From positions 1 through 28,754 of IMG/VR virus record IMGVR_UViG_3300045971_000506: 28,754 bases of DNA. The stretch is one strand, 5' to 3'. The first letter of the stretch is position 1. Each line of letters starts with the position of its first letter. Of the stretch, positions 21,392 through 28,754 are shown piece after piece. This stretch comes from a virus. The translations under genes were made by a program, and so were the position numbers. The notes below the pieces were generated by a model, which saw only the letters and a program-made list of their open reading frames with translations, had not been told where the DNA came from and did no database searches.

Positions 21392-23794
21392 ATGTCGGTG
21401 TTGGGTACTTTAGTCGTCAAGATTGCTACGGAAATAAGCAAGTACAAGGCTGACTTGGGCGATGCAGCCAAGGCCACTGAAGACGCGGCAACGAAGATAG
21501 AGGGCGCGGGTGCCAAAGTGACAGCCGGCGCGGAAGAAATGGCGGCATCGGTTGGCAGCACAGAGCAGGCCATGTTGAGGGTCGCGCTGGCCGCTGGCCC
21601 ATTGGGTGCAGTACTAGCCACCGTTGCAGTTGCCGTCGGCGGTGTGGCCTTTGCTGAATACAAGGGTGCTCAGGAACAACTGGAATACCAAAAGTCGCTG
21701 ATTCTTACCGGCAATGCAGCGGGAACCACTGCTAGTCAGATGCAGGCCATGGCCGCGGGCGTTGGTCAGGTTGTTGGTTCCCATGGGCAGGCTGCTGCCG
21801 CACTCGCACAGATGGCAGCAAGCGGGCAGGTGGCAGGTTACAACCTCCAGGCATTCAGCCAGACGGCTATCCAGATGGAGCGCCTTGTTGGACAAAGCGT
21901 GGGTGACACCGCAAAGGTATTTGCCGAGCTTGGCGCCGAGCCAGTCAAGGCCAGCCTAAAGCTCACTGAAAAGCTGAACTACTTGACGGCGGCCACATTT
22001 GCACAGATCAAGGCTGCGGAGGATTTAGGCAACAAAGAAACAGCAGCATCAATTGCCCAGAACGCTTACAGCATTGCGTTTGCCCAGCGCACCAAAGAAA
22101 TCGAAGCCAATTTATGGATATTGGACCGCGCATGGATGAGTATTCAAAAAACTGCTGAAAGGGCTTGGAACGCCATGATGGGTGTCGGTCGGCAGGAAGG
22201 TCCGGAGCAAGTGCTGGGAAAGGCCAAGGAGGCGCTTGCCAACCTGGAAAAGCTGGACGCGGAACGCCGCGCCGGCGCGTCTCATGGCAGCCTGGATAGC
22301 TCATTACCTAAAAAGTTGGAAGATGCGCGGGCCATTCTGGCGACGGCTGAAGAGTCGGCCCGTCTGGATCGGCGGGCCGCGCTTTCGCGCGCTGACCAAG
22401 TAGATGCGGAGAAAGCAAAGATCAAGTGGATCCAGGACGGTGTTCAGTACCGTGAAAAAGAGGAAAAGCTTGAGCTGGCGATCCAGAAGATCCGCAACGA
22501 GGGCTTGAAGGCTGGGGCCGACCAGGCAGACATTGACAAGCGCATTGCCGCCGAGCGCGCGAAGTCCGCTGGCCACACTAAAGGCCCTGAAAACGCCGGC
22601 GCCAACCTGATCAATTCGCTCACCACCGAATACGACAACTTGTCCGGCGCGATGAGTAAGACCTCAGAAGTCACACGCAAGCTCGACACCGATAGCAAAC
22701 GGTACACCGAGACAGAGCGGGAGAAGGCACTCACCCTGGCGGCAGCCATCGACAAAGAAAAGGCGCGCCGTGAGTCGGTGCACGCGCTGGTGCGTGCGAC
22801 GCTTGCCGAGATTGACGCTCAAGAAAAAGCCACTGCAGCCCATGACAAGGCGTTGGAAAACTTGAGCAAGAGCGCGGACAGCCAAACGTTCGAGGCGTCG
22901 TTGGTCGGCAAGTCGGCTGAAGCGGTTCAGCGCATGCGGTTTGAGCGTGAGATATCAAACCAAGAGCGCCTGGCGGAGTCCACGCTGGTGCAAGCTGGCA
23001 TTCTGAACGGTTGGGACGAGGTCCGCATGGAGCAGGAGCGGGCACGCGCCGTTGCCAGCTCGACCAAGGCACGCAACGCTTACGATAAAATGGCGGTCGA
23101 CAAGCACGACCAGGCATACAACCCGCAGCGTGGCTTGAAGGATGGTGTGCAGAACTACCTAGACGGCATTGCAAAGATGGGCGACGCAACCCGCACCATG
23201 GTGGGCAATGCCTTCAAGGGGATGGAGAACTCGCTGCAGAACTTTGTGCGCACGGGAAAGCTGGACTTTGCCAGCATGACAGACAGCTTCGTCAATGATC
23301 TGATTCGCATCCAGATCCAAAAGAGCATTACCGGCCCGCTCGCTGCATCCATGAACAGCGGAAATTTCTTGAGCACGGCGGCAAGCTGGTTTGGCTTTGC
23401 CAACGGCGGCGTGATGTCGAGCTCGGGCCCGATGCCCTTGAACGCCTATTCAAACGGTGGCGTTGCCACGGGTCCGCAACTCGCCCTGTTTGGCGAAGGC
23501 CGCCAGCATGAGGCCTTTGTGCCGTTGCCAGACGGGCGCAGTATTCCAGTGACGATGTCGGGCGGTGGAGGGGGCGGCGCTACGAGCGTCAACTTGACGG
23601 TGAACTTGATTGAAGACAGCAAGCGCGCCGGTACGCAGCAAACGCGCTCTGATGGTTCTGGTGGGGCGGTGTTGGATATGTTTGTGGAGCAGATCGAATC
23701 CAAGATTGCCGGCGGCATTTCTCGTGGCTCAGGCGCTGTAAACGGCGCGCTGCAGCAGACGTTTGGCCTTAACCGCGTGGCAGGGGCCTACTGA
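21392..23794 (+). CDS. Tape measure protein
   Basis: 800 residues, starting at ATG 21392. N-terminal Ala-rich helices (ISKYKADLGDAAKATEDAATKIEGAG), a hydrophobic segment (about residues 55-88, VALAAGPLGAVLATVAVAVGGVAF), and long charged coiled coil (about 250-560). The C-terminal region (NGLQNYLDGIAKMGDATRTMV, SLQNFVRTGKLDFASM-type) resembles the lambda tape measure C-terminus (PF09718). It is followed by the glycine-rich FANGGVMSSSGPMPLNAYSNGG and GEGRQHEAFVPLPDGRSIPV motifs typical of these proteins. Length in the family sets tail length; at roughly 1.5 angstrom per residue 800 residues implies a tail near 120 nm. It is translated directly into the next gene (shared base at 23794). Confidence 0.88.
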   Translation: MSVLGTLVVKIATEISKYKADLGDAAKATEDAATKIEGAGAKVTAGAEEMAASVGSTEQAMLRVALAAGPLGAVLATVAVAVGGVAFAEYKGAQEQLEYQKSLILTGNAAGTTASQMQAMAAGVGQVVGSHGQAAAALAQMAASGQVAGYNLQAFSQTAIQMERLVGQSVGDTAKVFAELGAEPVKASLKLTEKLNYLTAATFAQIKAAEDLGNKETAASIAQNAYSIAFAQRTKEIEANLWILDRAWMSIQKTAERAWNAMMGVGRQEGPEQVLGKAKEALANLEKLDAERRAGASHGSLDSSLPKKLEDARAILATAEESARLDRRAALSRADQVDAEKAKIKWIQDGVQYREKEEKLELAIQKIRNEGLKAGADQADIDKRIAAERAKSAGHTKGPENAGANLINSLTTEYDNLSGAMSKTSEVTRKLDTDSKRYTETEREKALTLAAAIDKEKARRESVHALVRATLAEIDAQEKATAAHDKALENLSKSADSQTFEASLVGKSAEAVQRMRFEREISNQERLAESTLVQAGILNGWDEVRMEQERARAVASSTKARNAYDKMAVDKHDQAYNPQRGLKDGVQNYLDGIAKMGDATRTMVGNAFKGMENSLQNFVRTGKLDFASMTDSFVNDLIRIQIQKSITGPLAASMNSGNFLSTAASWFGFANGGVMSSSGPMPLNAYSNGGVATGPQLALFGEGRQHEAFVPLPDGRSIPVTMSGGGGGGATSVNLTVNLIEDSKRAGTQQTRSDGSGGAVLDMFVEQIESKIAGGISRGSGAVNGALQQTFGLNRVAGAY

Positions 23795-24150
23795 TGGCTT
23801 GGCCCAGCACCTTACCCCTCCCAACGGCGTCCGGCTATGGCGTCAAGCCGTTGAATCCTATTCTGCGTACAGAGATGGAGGTAGGTGCGGCAAGAACGCG
23901 CCGGCGCACCTTCGCACGCAATGACCGTGTGACTGTGGAATGGATATTCACCGACGCAGAAATGGCCGTTTTCCGAGCCTGGTTTGATGACACCTCCGGT
24001 GCGGCCGGCGGCGGCGCGTGGTTTTCAATGTCCCTGGCGCTTGGCACTGGAGGCATCCACACTGTCGATACCAAATTTTTCAATGGCTATGAGCACAACC
24101 TGCTGGCTGCGCTGGAATGGCACGTTTCAGCTCAGCTGGAGGTGCGGTAA
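23794..24150 (+). CDS. Minor tail protein
   Basis: 118 residues. Pattern: LPTASGYGVKPLNPILRTEMEVGAARTRRRTFARNDRVTVEWIFTDAEMAVFRAWF, then Gly/Ala-rich GAAGGGAWFSM, and a closing strand ALEWHVSAQLEVR. It resembles small tail-tip proteins found after the tape measure in Burkholderiales phages (gpM-like in position). The hydrophobic/aromatic content fits a tip component. The product starts at ATG 23794 over the tape measure stop. Confidence 0.65.
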   Translation: MAWPSTLPLPTASGYGVKPLNPILRTEMEVGAARTRRRTFARNDRVTVEWIFTDAEMAVFRAWFDDTSGAAGGGAWFSMSLALGTGGIHTVDTKFFNGYEHNLLAALEWHVSAQLEVR

Positions 24151-24211
24151 ATGAGCGACATCGATATTTATGTCGCAGCCATCAGCCGTGCCGTTCAGCG
24201 TGGGCCCCAAT

Positions 24212-24472
24212 CTATGCCGTTGGCTTGTTTGGACTCAACCTCTTCACGTAGTCGATCAGTGTCTCGATCTGTTCGTTTATTCCGTCCAGGCTCGCCTCCG
24301 GCTGTGGTGTGGGTAATAGGTCGGCAATCAGACGTTCGCGCAATAGCGAGAGCTTTTCTACGGACAATTCTTGAAAGACGGCCATCATGAACGCCGCCGT
24401 CAAGACGCTAATTTCTGCTGTGTGCTTTTGGGCATATGCTTCAAGCGCGGCTATTCTCTGTTCAGTATCCAA
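24212..24472 (-). CDS. Leftward small helical protein with TTG start, inserted in the tail-tip operon
   Basis: 86 residues. The start is TTG at 24470-24472, preceded by CAGGAG with a 5-nt spacer, the strongest argument that it is real. The protein is one continuous amphipathic helical series (RIAALEAYAQKHTAEISVLTAAFMMAVFQ, VEKLSLLRERLIADLL, INEQIETLIDYVKRL), suggestive of a coiled-coil or oligomerising protein. It is antisense to the late operon and occupies almost the whole gap between two tail genes. Its likely role is a moron with its own promoter. No family is recognised, and the promoter was not identified by eye. Confidence 0.62.
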   Translation of the reverse strand: MDTEQRIAALEAYAQKHTAEISVLTAAFMMAVFQELSVEKLSLLRERLIADLLPTPQPEASLDGINEQIETLIDYVKRLSPNKPTA

Positions 24473-24555
24473 GGTAGCTCCTGTGAAATGGTTGGGATTG
24501 AGAAAATCAACCGTATCACATGGAGTTACTGTTGGATCCCCTGCTGGGGCCTTGA

Positions 24556-25080
24556 ATGCCTGACACCACCCTCAGCCAGGCAATCAAGGAAGCCTATGCC
24601 TCCGCGCCAACCAACCAGGTGATCTATCACACGCTGGAGCTGCGCCATTCAACCTTTAGTTCACCTATTCGGGTGGTGCGGGACTATGCGGACCTGATCG
24701 CCACGCTGGAATCCTCAGCTCCGATCAATCCCAGCACGGCCGTCACCTTCACGGCGTTTAACTTTGATCTGACCAAGCCAGAGGTCAGCGCCACTGGCGT
24801 GCCCCAGGTGACCATCCAGATCGACAACGCTGACCGCGCCATCGTGGCAAATATTGAGGCCGCCTTGACAACAACCGAGCTGGTGCAGTTCACCTATCGG
24901 GAGTTCATCAGCACGGACCTGAGCGTGCCGCAAAACAACCCGCCGCTGACGATGACGATCCTGTCCATCAAGGCTGACAACCACAAGGTGACCGCTGTTG
25001 CCGGGTATCCCAATTTGAACAATATCCGCTTTCCGCGCGACGAATACGACGCGCAGACTTACCCTGGATTGGTCGCCTGA
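24556..25080 (+). CDS. DUF1833 tail-tip protein
   Basis: 174 residues from ATG 24556. Resembles DUF1833 (PF08875): after a short helix (TLSQAIKEAYASAPTNQV), IYHTLELRHSTF-SPIRVVRDYADL, then beta-rich VTFTAFNFDLTKPEVSATGVPQVTIQIDNADR and a conserved DEYDAQTYPGL end (the F.R..YD..T.P.. motif). It lies directly before NlpC/P60 and J-like genes, the usual tail-tip order, and shares a base with the next start. Confidence 0.8.
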   Translation: MPDTTLSQAIKEAYASAPTNQVIYHTLELRHSTFSSPIRVVRDYADLIATLESSAPINPSTAVTFTAFNFDLTKPEVSATGVPQVTIQIDNADRAIVANIEAALTTTELVQFTYREFISTDLSVPQNNPPLTMTILSIKADNHKVTAVAGYPNLNNIRFPRDEYDAQTYPGLVA

Positions 25081-25475
25081 TGTGGGCCGTTCAGTACATC
25101 GGAACGCCGTGGGCAGCTGGTGCACAGGGGCCAGAAGCTTTTGATTGCATGGCTTTCTTTCGCCATGTTCAGGGAAAGCACTTTGGTATTGAGGTGCCCA
25201 GCATCATCGCGCCGGACTACGACGACGCGCAGGTGTTGACCAATCTGTTCGCCAAGCACCAGGAGCGGGACAACTGGATACACATTGAGCAGCCCGAGCA
25301 TGGTTGTGCCGTGATCATCCATAGGCCCCTGCATATCGGCGTGTGGCTGGATGTGGACGGCGGCGGCGTGCTGCATTGCGTGCGCGGTGCCGGTGTGGTT
25401 TTCACGTGCGGCAGCGTATGGCAGTTCTCTGGGTTCGGGCGGCGTGAGTACTTCCGGCATGGGACCAAGGCATGA
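25080..25475 (+). CDS. NlpC/P60-like tail-tip peptidase
   Basis: 131 residues. GTPWAAGAQGPEAFDC gives nucleophile Cys23 in the family context Gly-x-Pro...Phe-Asp-Cys; HIGVW supplies His85, and LHC (His99) is a plausible third position. In phage tails this domain (lambda gpK C-terminal type) is thought to cut peptidoglycan during DNA entry. Lambda K also carries an Mpr/JAMM domain, which is absent here: this protein is the NlpC half only. It starts at ATG 25080 sharing a base with the DUF1833 stop. Confidence 0.75.
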   Translation: MWAVQYIGTPWAAGAQGPEAFDCMAFFRHVQGKHFGIEVPSIIAPDYDDAQVLTNLFAKHQERDNWIHIEQPEHGCAVIIHRPLHIGVWLDVDGGGVLHCVRGAGVVFTCGSVWQFSGFGRREYFRHGTKA

Positions 25476-28400
25476 GCATTTCCGTCCTATACCTTGAAAG
25501 CGCACTGAGCCCACAAAAGCGCGTGGTGCAGGCAATGGAGCCTGCCTCCATTCAGAGCCTGGCACCCGTTGGCTGGGCGCATCCGTTCGTCGCATTCGTG
25601 GATGGCAAGCCTGTGCTGCGCGCCGACTGGGAGCTGGTCATTGAAGATGGCCATGCGCTGGCGTTCGTGGACGTCAATTCCATCCCGCAGGGCGGCGGTG
25701 GCGGCGGATCGGACGCGCTGCGCACCGTCTCCATGATTGCGCTGATGGTGGCCGCACCTGAAATCGGTGCCTTCATGGGGCCTGGCATGTTTGGCGCAGG
25801 TGTCATGGGGATGAGTGCTGCCGCGTGGACTGGCGCCACCATGTTCGCGGGCATGGCCCTGGTCAATGCGATCCTGCCGCCACCCAAGCTGCCATCCAGT
25901 CAGCAGGCTGCAGCCTTGGCCGCGCCGAGCCCGACATACACGCTAGGTGCCCAGGGCAATTCGGCCAGGCTGGAAGCGGCTATTCCGGAGCACTTCGGCC
26001 GGCTGCCGGCCTATCCCGACTTTGCGGCGCAGCCCTATTCGGAGTTTTCCGGAAACGATCAGTATCTGTACCAGCTGCTGTGCCTCGGCCGTGGGCAGTT
26101 CGACATCGAAGCGATCCGCATCGACAAGTCCCCACTTTCGAGCTACTCCGACATCACCTATGAGGTGATCCAGCCATACGGCACGCTCAATCTGTTCCCA
26201 GCCTCGGTCGTGACAAGCATCGAGGCGACCGGGCAGGACATGTCGGATGCCGCATCCATCGGTCCTTTCATTGCCAGCGCCACGGGCACCACGGCCAACT
26301 TCATTGGCATCGACTATGTGATGCAGAAGGGCCTGTACTACGGCAATGACGATGGCTCGCTTGCAGCCAAGTCGGTGACGGTGGTGGCCGAGGCGCAATT
26401 GGTGAATGCCGTGGGCGTAGCCATTGGTTCTTGGTTCACTCTGGGCACTGAGACCATCACGGCCGCAACCAATACGCCGCAGCGCGCCAGTTTCAAATAT
26501 GCCGTGACGGCCGGGCGCTACCAGGTGCGGGTGCACCGTTCGGACACCAAGGACACCAGCACCCGCGCTGGCCATGATGTGGCCTGGGCTGGCCTGCGCG
26601 CCTATCTGACCGACACCCGGACCTTTGGCGACGTGACGTTGATCGCCATGCGGATGAAGGCGACCAACAACCTGAGCGGCCAGGCTAGCCGCAAGGTCAA
26701 TGTCATTTGCACGCGGATGCTCCCGATCTGGACCGGCACCGGCTGGACTGGCAACACCGCTACCAGGTCAATTTCCTGGGCCATGGCCTACGCATGCAAG
26801 AAGGCTGGCCTGACCGACGCGCAGATCGACCTCGCTGGCCTGCTCACGCTGGATGCCACCTGGACAAGCCGGGGCGACTACTTCGACGCCCGGTTTGACA
26901 ATTTCCTGAGCTGGTGGGAGGCCGCTACCAAAATTGCCCAGGCTGGACGCGCCAAGCCATTCATGCAGGGCGGTGTGATGCGGGTCATGCGCGACCAGGC
27001 GGCCACCATTCCGGTGACGATGTTCTCGGTGCGCAATATCACACCGGGCTCTTTCAGCATCGACTACCTGATGCCGACGGCCGAGACGGCGGACTCGGTA
27101 CGGGCGTCCTACCTGGACAACACGGCCTGGGCACCGGCAAGCGTGACTGCATCCTTACCAGGCAGCACGGCAAGCAATCCCGCCAAGGTGGACCTGTTTG
27201 GTGTCACAGACCGTGACCACGCCTACCGTGACGGCCTCTATTTCGCTGCCTGCAACCGGTATCGCCGCAAAAACATCGCGTTCACCACCGAGATGGAGGG
27301 TTTCATTCCCTCATACGGTGATCTGATCGCGATCCAGCACGACATGCCGGCCTGGGGCCAAGGCGGCGAGGTGACGGCCTGGGTTTCCGGCACCCGCACC
27401 CTGACACTGACCGAGCAGCTCACCTGGGGCACGGGCACGCACTACATTGTGCTGCGCAAGCGCGACGGCTCCACCGAGACGCCCATTGTGGTGACCGCTG
27501 GTGCAGCACCCAACCAGGTGGTGCTGGCCACTGCACCTTCGTTCACGCCCTACACCGGTATGAGCGAGGAGCGCACGCACTACAGCTTCGGCTGGCAGTC
27601 CACCTACCAGCAGATGGCCAAAGTGGTGAAGGCTTCTCCTTCCAGCCTGAACTCTGTTGCCATCGAATGCGTGAATGAGGACTCCAACGTTCACACGGCC
27701 GACATGGGTGTGACCACTCCGGTGCGACAGACCAGCCAACTGGCGGGCTACACAAACGCGCCCGTTGTGTCTGGCGTCAAGGTCACACAGGCGCTGTATG
27801 CACCTGACAAGCTGATCGTTTCCTGGCAGCCCGCCGCTTGGGCGGACAGCTACACCATCCAGCAAAGCAGCAATGGAACAGACTGGACCACCGTGGCCAC
27901 GGCCGTTACCGGCAGCAGCGCGATCGTCACGGCGCTCTATGGTGCCAACACGAAGACCCGCGTTGCGGCCGTAGGCCTGTCAACCGGCCCTTGGTCAGGT
28001 GCCAGTTCCATGCCGATGGACCTGACGCCGGCACCGGTTGCGCCTGTGGCCATCGCCGTGGGTGGCATGTTCTCTGTGCATGTGTCCTGGAGCTTTGGCG
28101 ATGCGATCAAGTCGCGCAGCTGCACCGAGATATGGTGGAGTGGAACCAACGATCGGGCGGTTGCTGGAAGACTGACATCTGAACCGTTTCCTGGCCAGGA
28201 ATTCGACCACATTGGCCTCACGGCTGGCCAGAGTGGCTTTTACTGGTTGCGTGTGCTGGACACCAGTGGGACCTATTCGCCCTGGTACCCCACCAGCGCC
28301 ACCGCAGGCCTCTACGCCGTCGCCAGCTCCGACCCCTCAGCCCTGCTCACCCAGCTCAACAAGTCTATTGGCGTTGACCAGCTCACCGCTGGCATGGCAA

Positions 28401-28754
28401 CCAAGATCGAATTGATCGACTTGAGCGCACTTAAGAGTGCCGTGGATAGTGCGATTTCTGGTACCAAGATATCCTCCGAGGCGTTCACCAGGGCCAACGC
28501 TCTGTTGGACGAGGCATCAGCCCGGGGTGCGGCAATCACGAATGAGCAAACGATCCGTCAGGCTGCAGACGAGTCGATGGCCAGCAGCATTTCAACGCTG
28601 ACAGCAGGCTTGAATACTGCTAGCGCTGCAATCCAAAGCGAAGCCACAACCAGGGCCACAGCAGATGCAGCCGAGGCCATGGCACGCACTACGCTGGCGA
28701 CGCGGGTGGGTACAGCCGAGAGCGCAATCCAAAGCGAAGCCACAACCAGGGCGA
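25472..28754 (+). CDS. Host-specificity / tip attachment protein J-like (3' partial)
   Basis: ATG 25472 overlaps the NlpC stop as ATGA; the frame stays open to the right edge (1,094 codons). N-terminus: small domain to ~75, then a Gly/Ala/Met-rich hydrophobic segment (about 85-140, MIALMVAAPEIGAFMGPG) like the lambda gpI/TipJ region. A beta-rich body runs from ~150 to 750. Two fibronectin type III-like domains lie at about 765-850 and 855-945 (KLIVSWQPAAWADSYTIQQSS; SVHVSWSF). A Ser/Ala/Thr helical repeat region starts near 960. J-type proteins form the tail tip and bind the host receptor with their C-terminus, which is missing here. Confidence 0.82.
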   Translation, partial: MSISVLYLESALSPQKRVVQAMEPASIQSLAPVGWAHPFVAFVDGKPVLRADWELVIEDGHALAFVDVNSIPQGGGGGGSDALRTVSMIALMVAAPEIGAFMGPGMFGAGVMGMSAAAWTGATMFAGMALVNAILPPPKLPSSQQAAALAAPSPTYTLGAQGNSARLEAAIPEHFGRLPAYPDFAAQPYSEFSGNDQYLYQLLCLGRGQFDIEAIRIDKSPLSSYSDITYEVIQPYGTLNLFPASVVTSIEATGQDMSDAASIGPFIASATGTTANFIGIDYVMQKGLYYGNDDGSLAAKSVTVVAEAQLVNAVGVAIGSWFTLGTETITAATNTPQRASFKYAVTAGRYQVRVHRSDTKDTSTRAGHDVAWAGLRAYLTDTRTFGDVTLIAMRMKATNNLSGQASRKVNVICTRMLPIWTGTGWTGNTATRSISWAMAYACKKAGLTDAQIDLAGLLTLDATWTSRGDYFDARFDNFLSWWEAATKIAQAGRAKPFMQGGVMRVMRDQAATIPVTMFSVRNITPGSFSIDYLMPTAETADSVRASYLDNTAWAPASVTASLPGSTASNPAKVDLFGVTDRDHAYRDGLYFAACNRYRRKNIAFTTEMEGFIPSYGDLIAIQHDMPAWGQGGEVTAWVSGTRTLTLTEQLTWGTGTHYIVLRKRDGSTETPIVVTAGAAPNQVVLATAPSFTPYTGMSEERTHYSFGWQSTYQQMAKVVKASPSSLNSVAIECVNEDSNVHTADMGVTTPVRQTSQLAGYTNAPVVSGVKVTQALYAPDKLIVSWQPAAWADSYTIQQSSNGTDWTTVATAVTGSSAIVTALYGANTKTRVAAVGLSTGPWSGASSMPMDLTPAPVAPVAIAVGGMFSVHVSWSFGDAIKSRSCTEIWWSGTNDRAVAGRLTSEPFPGQEFDHIGLTAGQSGFYWLRVLDTSGTYSPWYPTSATAGLYAVASSDPSALLTQLNKSIGVDQLTAGMATKIELIDLSALKSAVDSAISGTKISSEAFTRANALLDEASARGAAITNEQTIRQAADESMASSISTLTAGLNTASAAIQSEATTRATADAAEAMARTTLATRVGTAESAIQSEATTRA
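28628..28754 (+). repeat. 96-bp-period tandem repeat in the J-like gene
   Basis: A 29-bp sequence at 28628-28656 (GCAATCCAAAGCGAAGCCAC...) recurs identically at 28724-28752, encoding IQSEATTRA both times. The period of 96 bp keeps frame (32 residues), and the window ends within the second unit, so copy number is unknown. Typical of an alpha-helical coiled stalk. Confidence 0.7.

Noticed and set aside
24211-24390. Remainder of the rightward ORF starting at 24151
   Set aside because: From about 24211 it is the antisense of the leftward 86-residue gene and reads Arg/Ser-rich. Only the first ~20 codons might be a remnant of a real gene.
25943-26575. Leftward 210-codon frame opposite the J-like gene
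   Set aside because: Shadow frame; the J-like frame is continuous with clear domain order.
1-28754. tRNA genes, CRISPR arrays, insertion sequences, integrase, lysis genes
   Set aside because: Looked for on both strands by eye. No cloverleaf, spaced identical repeats, transposase or integrase motifs, holin-like hairpins or endolysin domains were found.

Overview
The window is most of the late (structural) half of a tailed, siphovirus-type temperate phage or prophage. GC-rich coding sequence and the flavour of the proteins point to a betaproteobacterial host, probably Burkholderiales/Comamonadaceae. That host call rests on recalled protein resemblance, not a search.

Layout. Positions 1-632 look like bacterial flank: the tail of an unidentified gene, a complete DUF2389/TIGR02450 Trp-rich protein, and a class I methyltransferase start that breaks off near 555, which makes it a candidate prophage junction. 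From 633 to 2906 lies accessory DNA: a leftward pair (Pro-rich peptide and a SLATT-like membrane protein), a rightward small protein behind a highly structured leader, and a leftward secreted protein. From 3121 the genes run almost entirely rightward: small terminase, RyR-domain protein, large terminase, a three-gene beta-rich fibre block, portal, MuF minor head protein with a DUF6883 C-terminal domain, its DUF4926 partner, and one unknown gene.

At 13078-14654 the head operon is interrupted by a P22 immI-like switch: a leftward Mnt-like ribbon-helix-helix repressor, and a divergent 56-residue Arc-like repressor followed by an Ant-like antirepressor and a small helical protein. It ends in a strong terminator. 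A new block then opens with a protease-scaffold-major capsid fusion containing a well-placed internal start. Next come head-tail joining proteins, a tail terminator-like protein, the tail tube, tail chaperones joined by a -1 frameshift at A AAA AAC, the tape measure, and tail-tip genes (DUF1833, NlpC/P60, J-like). The J-like gene runs off the right edge. No integrase, CI-type repressor, replication or lysis gene is visible, so the rest of the phage should lie to the right.

Most notable points: a probable MuF polymorphic toxin and immunity pair encoded in the virion operon; an immI-type antirepressor module inside the head genes; a protease/scaffold/capsid fusion with an apparent nested reading start; a near-perfect 23-bp C6T7 element duplicated ahead of the two rightward blocks that start with terminase and capsid; two related small helical proteins 12 kb apart; and a leftward TTG-start gene inserted in the tail-tip operon. 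All family names come from reading the translations and from memory of the families; none were checked by search.
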